Of a DNA stretch of 7,719 nucleotides, positions 1 through 6,237 are shown in pieces. Origin of the DNA: Chloroflexota bacterium (GTDB lineage: Bacteria; Chloroflexota; Dehalococcoidia; SHYM01); the NCBI GenBank assembly GCA_016199375.1, contig JACQGV010000162.1, positions 1-7,719 of the forward strand, in the 5' to 3' direction. The translations under genes and the position numbers were made by a program. Position 1 is the stretch's first letter. Every line of letters starts with the position of its first letter. The notes beneath the pieces were generated by a model. It saw nothing but the letters and a program-made list of their open reading frames with translations. It had not been told where the DNA came from and made no database searches.

Positions 1-80
1 CCAGGAAGTCCACTAGACGGTCCGTGGGTGCGGCGGTTGCTGGCCTGGCCGGGGGTAGGATTCGGTAGCAGCGCGGCTGC

Positions 81-1358
81 CTAGACCACCAGGCCGGGCA
101 GTGGTGTGTCGCCGATGTACTGCTCCGCCTCTAGCTCCCGGTACGCGGCGGCGGTGAGCCCCAGGATCTCCTTCAGCACCAGGGCGTTGTGCTCGCCGAG
201 GCGCGGCGGATACCGGTGAATGCCTCCTGGCGTCTCCGACATCTTCCAGACAACGCCGGGCAGGGGGATGGGCGGCAGATCGGGGTGGACTACAGGCTGG
301 AAGAAGCCTCTGCTGACGAAGTGAGGGTCTTCGTAGACCTCTCGGTTGTCCAGGACGGCCGCCGCGGGCACGCCGTGTCCCTGGAGGATGCGCATCACCT
401 CGTAGTGGTCGTGTTGCCGAGTCCAGCCCGCGATCAGGCGGTCCAGCTCGTCCTGGTGGCGCCGGCGCCCCACCACGTCGGCGAACCGCTCATCCCGGCA
501 CCAGGCGGGGTCCCCCAGGGCCTTGCAGAAGCGTTCCCACTCGGTATCGCTGCTGATAGAAATGGCGACCCAGCGGTCCTCGCCGTGGCAGGGGTAGACA
601 CCACAAGGGGCTTGAGTCGGATGCCTGTTCCCCGAGGGGCCTCTAACGATGCCGTTCATGGTGTAGTCCATGATGGCTTCGCCGATGTGGGGCATGAAGG
701 CCTCGCAGCCGGAGAGGTCAATGAACTGGCCTTGCCCGGTCTCGTTGCGGTAGTAAAGAGCCATTAGCAGTGCCAGGGCCCCGCTCACGGAGGCCACCGT
801 ATCCAGGTGGGTGCTGGCGCTCACCGTGTCGGGCGTCAGGTCGGCGTAGCTGCGCAGCCAGGTGTGGCCAGCGGCGGCGTCCATGGAGCCGCCCATGGCC
901 ACGTGGGTGGCGTAGGGGCCCCTGGCGCCGAAGCCGGAGGCGGCCAGGACGATGATATCGGGCCGGACCGCCCGCAGGCTCTCATAGTCCACCCCCAGCT
1001 TCTGGGGGACGCCGGTGACCAGGTTGGTGGCGAAGACGTCGCTGATCCTCACCAGCCCGTAGAACAGCTCCCGGCCCCGCGGTCGCGCCAGGTCCAGGGT
1101 CAGGCTGAGCTTGTTGCGGTTGGCCACGTAGAAGCTCAGGTTGGAGTCCCAGGGCCGGGGGCCCGGCTCCTTACCCGGGTAGGTGGGCAGCCCGGGCGGG
1201 GGCGCCACCGGGCCACGGGTCATATCCATGTGCTGGATGGCCTCTACCTTGATGACCTCGGCGCCCAGGTCAGACAGCAGGGTCAGCGCCCACGGGCCCA
1301 CCCAGCCCTCGCCCAGCTCCAGGACCCGGATGCCCGCCAGGGGAGCGCTCCCGCTCAT
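81..1358 (-). CDS. Class III CoA transferase (CaiB/BaiF family), second of a tandem pair
   Basis: Likely a cytoplasmic CoA transferase that moves CoA from an acyl-CoA donor to a free carboxylic acid. The N-terminus carries the family's Rossmann-type opening (GIRVLELGEG, then SDLGAEVIKVEA at about residues 29-40). RNKLSLTLDL follows near 80-89, and the TGQGQFIDLS block lies near 207-216. The candidate catalytic aspartate is in STHLDTVAS, about residue 186, placed like Asp169 of formyl-CoA transferase. The C-terminal part has GNRHPTQAPCGVYPC and a late PRLGEHN motif. At 425 aa it is slightly longer than the usual ~400; a proline-rich insert at about residues 49-71 explains part of this. I chose the ATG at 1358 because GAGGTGG (1372-1366) sits 7 nt upstream. 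An in-frame GTG at 1364 would overlap the preceding stop but places that SD too close. Only 2 nt separate it from the preceding gene, so translation is probably coupled. Family is secure; the substrate is unknown. Confidence 0.93.
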   Translation of the reverse strand: MSGSAPLAGIRVLELGEGWVGPWALTLLSDLGAEVIKVEAIQHMDMTRGPVAPPPGLPTYPGKEPGPRPWDSNLSFYVANRNKLSLTLDLARPRGRELFYGLVRISDVFATNLVTGVPQKLGVDYESLRAVRPDIIVLAASGFGARGPYATHVAMGGSMDAAAGHTWLRSYADLTPDTVSASTHLDTVASVSGALALLMALYYRNETGQGQFIDLSGCEAFMPHIGEAIMDYTMNGIVRGPSGNRHPTQAPCGVYPCHGEDRWVAISISSDTEWERFCKALGDPAWCRDERFADVVGRRRHQDELDRLIAGWTRQHDHYEVMRILQGHGVPAAAVLDNREVYEDPHFVSRGFFQPVVHPDLPPIPLPGVVWKMSETPGGIHRYPPRLGEHNALVLKEILGLTAAAYRELEAEQYIGDTPLPGLVV

Positions 1359-1360
1359 CC

Positions 1361-2569
1361 TCACACCACCTCTGCCTGGCGCAGGGCGGCCAGCTTCTCC
1401 CTGGTCAGGCCCAGCAGCCCGCCGTAGACCTCCTCATTGTGCTGCCCCAGGAGCGGGGCAGGCCGCCGCGCAAGCCAGGGCACTGCCGAGAGCCTGAACG
1501 GCGCCCCCGGGTACAGGAGCCGCCCCGCCTCGGGGTGGTCCATCTCCACGAAGAAGCCGCGGGCCTGGTTGTGGGCGTCGCTCACCAGGTCGGCGGGCGT
1601 ATTGACAGGCGCCAGGGGATAGCGCGCCGCCCGACCAGCGGCGAAGACCTCCTCGCGGGTGTGGTCCAGGAGCCAGGAGTACCAGAGGGCGTCTAACTCG
1701 CCCCGGTTGGCCTCGCGGGCCTCAGGAGTGCTGAAACGGGGGTCGGCGGCCAGCTCCGGCATCCCGATCATGGCGTAGACCCGGGGCCACCACGACTCGC
1801 CCCTACCTCCACCCTGGACGCCGATGTAGCCGTCCTTGCATTGGTAGGCCCCCATCAGATACGTGCCGGCGGCCTGGTTGCCCAGCCGCCGAGCAATCTC
1901 TCCCGTGTACTGGTAGCCCGTGGCCCCGCGCTCCACAGAGCCCAGGATGGCCTCGGCGATGGAAACATCAACCCACTGCCCGATGCCCCCGTAGCGGGCG
2001 AGGAAGATGGCCCCCAGCGCGGCCACGGCGGCTGTGAGCCCAGCCAGCATCTGGCCGACGTTGTCGGCGTACTTCAGGGGCTCGCGGTCGGGCAGCCCCC
2101 TGCTGTACATGGGGCCTCCCAGGGCCTGGAGCACCAGCTCGGAGCCTTTGTAGTCGCGGTAGGGCCCGGTCTGGCCGAAATCGGTGATGGATAGCAGGAC
2201 CAGCGCTGGCTGCAACTGTCTGAGGGCGGCGTACCCGAGGCCGAGCGCCTCCAGCGTTCCAGGGTGGAAGCTCTCCACCACCATGTCGGCCCGGTGCACC
2301 AACTCCCGGCAGAGGGCGGCGCCCGCGGACGTCGCCGGGTCGAGGGTGATGCCCAGCTTGTTGGTGTTGAGATGAAGGAAGAGTCCGCTGCGTTCGAGGT
2401 GGGGGGCTCCTCCCGGAAAAGGCCCGGCCCGGCGGCTAGGGTCGCCCTGACCAGGAGGCTCCACCTTGATCACCTCGGCGCCGTAGTCGGCCAGTAGCTT
2501 CGTGCAGAACGGCCCAGCGATGCCCTGAGTCAGGTCCAGGATGCGCAGGTTCGGCAGGCTGCCATTCAT
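1361..2569 (-). CDS. Class III CoA transferase (CaiB/BaiF family), first of a tandem pair
   Basis: A 402-aa cytoplasmic protein of normal family length. It opens with LRILDLTQGIAGPFCTKLLA and then DYGAEVIKVEPP at about residues 28-39, the classic CaiB/BaiF start. TNKLGITLDP (69-78), the ADMVVESFHPG segment (94-104) and the GGIGQWVDVSIAEA block (194-207) follow. The candidate catalytic Asp is residue 169 in YADNVGQMLAG, the position where formyl-CoA transferase carries the Asp that forms the acyl anhydride and CoA intermediates. The C-terminal domain has CKDGYIGVQGG and ends with a PLLGQHNEE motif. It is clearly a diverged paralogue of the next gene, not a recent duplicate: similarity is confined to family motifs. 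The SD GAGAGG (2581-2576) overlaps the TGA of the upstream permease gene (2582-2580) and is followed by a 6-nt spacer to ATG, which fixes the start. The direct link to permease genes suggests it activates the imported solute or a product of it (inference). Confidence 0.94.
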   Translation of the reverse strand: MNGSLPNLRILDLTQGIAGPFCTKLLADYGAEVIKVEPPGQGDPSRRAGPFPGGAPHLERSGLFLHLNTNKLGITLDPATSAGAALCRELVHRADMVVESFHPGTLEALGLGYAALRQLQPALVLLSITDFGQTGPYRDYKGSELVLQALGGPMYSRGLPDREPLKYADNVGQMLAGLTAAVAALGAIFLARYGGIGQWVDVSIAEAILGSVERGATGYQYTGEIARRLGNQAAGTYLMGAYQCKDGYIGVQGGGRGESWWPRVYAMIGMPELAADPRFSTPEAREANRGELDALWYSWLLDHTREEVFAAGRAARYPLAPVNTPADLVSDAHNQARGFFVEMDHPEAGRLLYPGAPFRLSAVPWLARRPAPLLGQHNEEVYGGLLGLTREKLAALRQAEVV

Positions 2570-2579
2570 GGATCGCCTC

Positions 2580-3491
2580 TCACCGCAGCCCTAAGGCTCG
2601 TCCCAGGCGCGGGTCCAGCACGTCGCGGAGGGCATCGCCCAGGAAGTTCAGCCCCAGCACTAGAAGCGTGATGGCCATCCCCGGAAAGAGGGAGGCGTAA
2701 GGGCTCCGGGCTAGATATCCGTAGGCCTGGTTTAGCATGGCCCCCCAACTGGGCGTAGGCGGTTCTACTCCCACTCCCAAGAAGCTCAACCCGGCCTCCG
2801 CCAGGATGGCGAAGGCCATGGCCAGCGAGCCCTGGACGATGATGGGCGCCAAGGCGTTGGGCAGGATATGCCGGTACAGGATGCGGCGTGTCGGCACCCC
2901 CAGGGCCCGCGCGGCCATCGCGTAGTCCGTCTCGCGGATCGACAGTGTTAGGCTGCGGACGATGCGGGCAAAGGAGGGGGTGAATACCACTCCCAGGGCG
3001 ATCATGACGTTCTGTATCCCCGGCCCCAGGGCCGCCAGGATGCCCAGGGCCAGGATCAGGGTGGGGAAGGAGTACATGGCGTCAATAGCCCGCATCAGGA
3101 TGTCGTCCACCAGGCCCCGGTAATAGCCCGCCACTAGGCCCAGGGGCACCCCCAGGACGAGGGCCACGCCCACGCTGATGAGGCCGACCTCCAGGGCGAT
3201 GCGCGAGCCCAGGATGATGCGGCTCAAGGTGTCGCGGCCCACGACGTCGGTGCCCAAGGGATGCGCCAGAGTGGGCGGGCGTAGCACCTCCCTCAGGTTG
3301 GTCTTGAGGGGATCGTAGGGCGCTACCAGGTCGCCTAGGGCCGCCATAGCCGCGAAGAGGAGCACGATACCCAGGCCCACCGCCGCGAGGCGCACCCGCA
3401 GGAGCTTCTTGACGAATCCCCAGGGCCTCGCTGGGGTAAGCCGCTGGCCCGTCGCCCTCGCTATCGCCAGTGCCGGTCCGACAGCCCTCAT
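2580..3491 (-). CDS. ABC transporter permease, DppC/OppC type
   Basis: One of two inner-membrane permease subunits of a peptide/nickel/organic-solute type ABC importer. The 303-aa length is typical. A cytoplasmic N-terminal tail of about 35 residues is followed by a first membrane span (about 35-52, VGLGIVLLFAAMAAL) and the family's external segment HPLGTDVVGRDTLSRI at 77-92, diagnostic of DppC/OppC. Further hydrophobic segments lie at about 99-121, 138-172 and 218-240, with a last one near 269-287. The EAA cytoplasmic loop that contacts the ATPase is ALGVPTRRILYRHILPNALAP (about 196-216), introduced by RETDYAMAA. The protein ends with the usual FLGDALRDVLDPR. Its ATG follows the preceding permease stop (TAG 3503-3501) by 9 nt, with a short GAGG SD between them, so the two permeases are co-translated. 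The EAA loop looks intact, so an ATPase partner is expected, but none is encoded in the window. Substrate cannot be inferred from a permease. Confidence 0.95.
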   Translation of the reverse strand: MRAVGPALAIARATGQRLTPARPWGFVKKLLRVRLAAVGLGIVLLFAAMAALGDLVAPYDPLKTNLREVLRPPTLAHPLGTDVVGRDTLSRIILGSRIALEVGLISVGVALVLGVPLGLVAGYYRGLVDDILMRAIDAMYSFPTLILALGILAALGPGIQNVMIALGVVFTPSFARIVRSLTLSIRETDYAMAARALGVPTRRILYRHILPNALAPIIVQGSLAMAFAILAEAGLSFLGVGVEPPTPSWGAMLNQAYGYLARSPYASLFPGMAITLLVLGLNFLGDALRDVLDPRLGRALGLR

Positions 3492-3500
3492 GGCGCCTCG

Positions 3501-4448
3501 CTACGTATACTTGATCCGCGGGTCCAGGACCGCGTAGAGGAGGTCTGTGACGAGATTGGTCAGCACCACCGAGAGGGCCACCATTAGCACTACGCCCTGC
3601 ACCACCAGGAAGTCCCTCTGGAAGATGGAGAACACCGTCAGGCGCCCCATGCCGGGGATGGCGAACATGGTCTCGACGATGACGGTACCGCTGATGAGGT
3701 GGGAGATCTGCAGGCCCATGACCGTGACCACCGGGAGCAGGGCATTCTTCAATACGTGGACCCAGATCACCCGCCGCTCGCGAAGCCCCTTGGCCCGGGC
3801 CGTGACCACGTAGTCTTGGGCCAGCACCTCGAGGACGGCGGAGCGAGTCTGGCGCATGTTCACGGCGGCAGCCGAGGTGCCCAGGGCGAACGCCGGCAGG
3901 GCCATGTGCCTCAGCGCCCCCATGGGGTCCTCGAACACGCTCACGAACCCCGAGGCCGGCAGCCATCTCAGAGCCAGCGTAAACGCGAAGATGAGGAGTA
4001 TCCCAAGCCAGTAGTTGGGGATCGCCACCCCCAGCATAGAGAACACCGTGGCGCCCACGTCCGCCATGCTGTTGCGCCGCACCGCCGACACAACCCCGGC
4101 CGTGAGCCCGATGGCCACGGCGATGGCGTAGGCGGCGACCCCGAGCTGGAGCGTCACTGGCAAGCGGCGCGCAATGGTGCTGAGCACCGGCTCATTGCTG
4201 TAGATGGAGCGGCCGAAGTCGCCTTGGAGGATCCGCCAGAGCCAGAGGCCGTACTGGACGGGGATGGCCCGGTCCAGCCCCAGCTCATGGCGGACCTGCT
4301 CTAGCTCCGTCTCGGAGACCGTGGTCTCGCCCAGGTAGGCCTGGGCCGGGTCGCCCGGGAGGAGCAGGATGAGGGCGAAGGTGGCGACGGTGACCAGGAG
4401 GAGCACCGGAACAAGCTGGAGCAGGCGGCGGAGGATGTAGCGTTGCAC
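3501..4448 (-). CDS. ABC transporter permease, DppB/OppB type
   Basis: Partner inner-membrane permease of the DppC-like subunit that follows it. From the GTG at 4448 it is 315 aa, normal for DppB. It begins QRYILRRLLQLVPVLLLVT, the standard opening with the first membrane span, then LLPGDPAQAYLGE. The conserved GDFGRSIYSNEPV lies at about 76-88. Membrane segments follow at about 98-125, 132-160 and 180-195. The EAA loop, beginning QDYVVTARAKGL and ending HVLKNALLP, spans about 200-230. Later come MFAIPGMGR (241-249) and a terminal DLLYAVLDPRIKY. I prefer the GTG at 4448, which has GAGAGG at 4460-4455 and a 6-nt spacer. A longer reading from GTG at 4502 adds 18 residues (RGALRLRGRRASLERPQ) encoded by the stem-loop at 4461-4500, with no homology-like content. 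Starting downstream of the stem-loop matches family length and the usual N-terminus. Confidence 0.94.
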   Translation of the reverse strand: MQRYILRRLLQLVPVLLLVTVATFALILLLPGDPAQAYLGETTVSETELEQVRHELGLDRAIPVQYGLWLWRILQGDFGRSIYSNEPVLSTIARRLPVTLQLGVAAYAIAVAIGLTAGVVSAVRRNSMADVGATVFSMLGVAIPNYWLGILLIFAFTLALRWLPASGFVSVFEDPMGALRHMALPAFALGTSAAAVNMRQTRSAVLEVLAQDYVVTARAKGLRERRVIWVHVLKNALLPVVTVMGLQISHLISGTVIVETMFAIPGMGRLTVFSIFQRDFLVVQGVVLMVALSVVLTNLVTDLLYAVLDPRIKYT

Positions 4449-4454
4449 CTGCGG

Positions 4455-4460
4455 CCTCTC
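4455..4460 (-). promoter_or_regulatory. Shine-Dalgarno site that supports a GTG start for the DppB-like permease
   Basis: GAGAGG reads 4460-4455 on the minus strand, 6 nt before the GTG at 4448. The same hexamer with the same 6-nt spacer precedes the first CoA transferase gene (2581-2576). It abuts the base of the stem-loop at 4461-4500, so folding of that structure could influence ribosome access. Confidence 0.7.
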
Positions 4461-4500
4461 AAGGGAGGCTCTCCGGCCGCGCAGCCGGAGAGCCCCCCTC
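4461..4500 (-). promoter_or_regulatory. Strong intercistronic stem-loop between binding-protein and permease genes
   Basis: In the minus-strand transcript a 17-nt arm (4500-4484), a 6-nt loop TGCGCG (4483-4478) and a 17-nt arm (4477-4461) form a fully paired stem, with 15 Watson-Crick and two G-U pairs. The core is GGCTCTCCGGC with GCCGGAGAGCC. It begins 9 nt after the binding-protein stop codon (4512-4510) and ends directly against the GAGAGG ribosome site of the next gene (4460-4455). Only two T residues end the 3' arm, so it is not a standard intrinsic terminator. The likely role, by analogy with other importer operons, is 3'-end protection of binding-protein mRNA and/or partial termination, giving more binding protein than permease. 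Confidence 0.8.
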
Positions 4501-4509
4501 ACTACCCCG

Positions 4510-6162
4510 CTACTTGTCCAGCCAGACTCGTGCCCAGCGGCGGTTCCCCTCGGAGCCGAAGTCCCACGCCTTTACGTGGGTGTACGTGACGTCCAGGCCG
4601 GTCGTGTAGAAAGTGAAGACTCCGTAAGCGTTGTCCAAGATAAAGCGCTGTATCTCGTCGTACTTCGCCCGGCGGGCTTTCAAGTCGTAGGTGGCCTTGG
4701 CCTCACTGATCAGCTGGTCCAGCTTGACCTGGGTGGGGTCGTTCTTGGCGATAAGCCGCTTCCCGCCAGGGCTGAAGAAGGCATCGCTGTGGAAGACCAT
4801 GCCCATGGCCGCGTCGGGGTCGCCGCGCAGCACGATTCCCGAGACCATCACCACGATCTCGTCCCTTTGGAAGGCCTCTACCCATGCCGCGGTCTCATAG
4901 GTCCGCAGGTTGGCGATGATGCCCACCTCGGACAACTGGTCCTTGATGACCTCCGCTTGGCGGGCGGCGACAGGGCCAGTGTGGATGCTCAGGGTGAACT
5001 CGACCCGGTCCCCGAGGCCGGAGGCTTTCAGGTACTGCTTAGCCTTGGCCACATCCCGGCTGGGCGCTTCAAGCTTTGGGTCGTACGCCCAGCCGAAGGC
5101 TGGCAGCACCGGCCCTTTCGCAGGCATACCCTCGCCGAAGTAGAGGCCTTCCACTATGGCCTGGCGGTCGATGGCCCAGGCCACGGCGCGCCGGAAGTTC
5201 ACGTTGTTCCAGGGCGGCAGGGCATAGTTCCCATAGATGTAGCCCGCCGATGCGCCTACGAACCGCTCAATCCTCAGCTTCGGGTTCTGCTTCACCTGCG
5301 CCACGTCCTTGGCGTCAAGCCCGATCTGGGCGTCCAACTCGCCGGACACCAGGGTCGCCAGGCGGACGGTGGGGTCAGGGATGATGCGCCACTCCAGCCG
5401 GTCCAGGTAGGGAAGGCCCTTCTGCCAGTAGTCCCTGTTCTTCTCCAGCACGATCCGGGTGTCCGGCACCCACTCCACGAAGCGGAAGGGGCCCGTGGCG
5501 ACAGGGTTGCGGCGGATGTCTTTCCCGTACTTCTCCACCGCCGCTCGGGACATGATCATGCCTACGCGGTCGCCAAGCAGCGGCAGCAGTGAGGCCGAGG
5601 GCTGGTTCAGGTTGAAGCGCACCGAGTACTCGTCCACCACGTCGATGCTGACCACGTACGGCCTGACAAAGCCGCCCTCGGCCGCTTGAGTCGCGGGATC
5701 CAGGACGCGCTCCATGTTCCACTTCACCAGCCCGGCGTTCAGGGGCGTGTCGTCGTGGTTCTTCACACCCCGGCGGATGCGGAAGACGATGGTCTTAGGG
5801 TCCACCAGCTCCCAGGACTCCGCCAGGGAGGTCGCCGGGCGCGGGACCATGTCATTGTCGCGGTCCACCAGGTTATCGTAAAGGGCGCGGATGAACTCGA
5901 TCTCGTGACCACCGCGGCTGGCGTGGGCATCCAGCATGCCCGGGTTGGACCCGGTGCCAAGCCGCAGCGTTCCCCCCAGCTTCACGGCGGCCGGGGCCGA
6001 CGTGGCGGTGGCAGAGCGCGCTGTCGTGGCGGGCGCCGTAGCCGCCGGCCCCGGCGCGGCTGGCGTCGCCGTAGGCGCGGCCGCGCCGCCGCAGGCGGAC
6101 GCTACCAGGGTGGCCCCCGCCAGCAGAGTGGCGCCAAGGGAAAGCCTGGCTTTGCTTGTCAT
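4510..6162 (-). CDS. ABC transporter solute-binding lipoprotein, family 5 (DppA/OppA/NikA-like)
   Basis: Extracytoplasmic binding protein that captures the solute and delivers it to the two permeases encoded next. The 550-aa product starts with a lipoprotein signal peptide: basic MTSKAR, a hydrophobic stretch at 8-20, and ASAC with the probable lipidated Cys at 24. An Ala/Thr/Pro-rich linker follows (about 25-60), then the mature domain from KLGGTLRLGTGSNPGMLD. Family 5 marks are YDNLVDRDNDMVPRPATSLAESWE (about 95-118), FRIRRGVKNHDDTPLNA (127-143), NPVATGPFRFVEW (219-231), LEKNRDYWQKGLPYLDRLEW (239-258) and NVNFRRAVAWAIDRQAIVEG (320-339). Family members bind peptides, but also nickel, opines, sugars and other organics, so the ligand is open. 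The ATG at 6162 is chosen because GAGGAGGT (6178-6171) lies 8 nt upstream. A longer in-frame reading to 6231 would put 23 charged residues before the signal peptide and overrun that SD. It follows the thiolase gene by 75 nt and is probably in the same operon. Confidence 0.96.
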   Translation of the reverse strand: MTSKARLSLGATLLAGATLVASACGGAAAPTATPAAPGPAATAPATTARSATATSAPAAVKLGGTLRLGTGSNPGMLDAHASRGGHEIEFIRALYDNLVDRDNDMVPRPATSLAESWELVDPKTIVFRIRRGVKNHDDTPLNAGLVKWNMERVLDPATQAAEGGFVRPYVVSIDVVDEYSVRFNLNQPSASLLPLLGDRVGMIMSRAAVEKYGKDIRRNPVATGPFRFVEWVPDTRIVLEKNRDYWQKGLPYLDRLEWRIIPDPTVRLATLVSGELDAQIGLDAKDVAQVKQNPKLRIERFVGASAGYIYGNYALPPWNNVNFRRAVAWAIDRQAIVEGLYFGEGMPAKGPVLPAFGWAYDPKLEAPSRDVAKAKQYLKASGLGDRVEFTLSIHTGPVAARQAEVIKDQLSEVGIIANLRTYETAAWVEAFQRDEIVVMVSGIVLRGDPDAAMGMVFHSDAFFSPGGKRLIAKNDPTQVKLDQLISEAKATYDLKARRAKYDEIQRFILDNAYGVFTFYTTGLDVTYTHVKAWDFGSEGNRRWARVWLDK

Positions 6163-6170
6163 CGGCGATA

Positions 6171-6178
6171 ACCTCCTC
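6171..6178 (-). promoter_or_regulatory. Shine-Dalgarno site that sets the binding-protein start
   Basis: GAGGAGGT reads 6178-6171 on the minus strand, the strongest ribosome site in the window, with an 8-nt spacer to the ATG at 6162. It excludes the longer in-frame reading that begins at 6231 and fits high expression of the binding protein. It lies in the 75-nt gap after the thiolase stop, where I see no convincing second promoter or terminator. Confidence 0.85.
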
Positions 6179-6237
6179 GAACGCTCGGTACACTTTGAAA
6201 GCGGGACGGGGCCGCCCGATGCTAGGGGCACCCTGGG

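Noticed and set aside
1..80. Terminator after the last gene of the operon
   Set aside because: GGCCTGGCC-type short palindromes are present but there is no strong stem followed by a T-run on the minus strand; the operon may continue beyond position 1.
1..84. Plus-strand frame open from the window edge to TAG at 82-84, possible end of a convergent gene
   Set aside because: Only 27 residues without recognisable content, and two other frames are also open over most of it; open frames this short are uninformative at high GC.
807..1427. 206-codon plus-strand open frame
   Set aside because: Shadow frame opposite the second CoA transferase and the end of the first; composition is Gly/Gln/His/Arg-rich with no recognisable motif.
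3082..3966. 294-codon minus-strand frame overlapping both permease genes
   Set aside because: Out-of-frame reading across two genes with clear family motifs; the translation is Gly/Pro/Arg/His-rich.
4576..5592. 338-codon open frame on the plus strand
   Set aside because: It is antisense to the binding-protein gene, whose whole length matches a known family. Long antisense frames are expected in GC-rich coding DNA, and the translation shows no domain-like motifs.
6179..6237. Hairpin or internal promoter between thiolase and binding-protein genes
   Set aside because: Only 4-bp stems (such as AGGG/CCCT) and mismatched GC pairings are found, and no -35/-10 pair resembles consensus.
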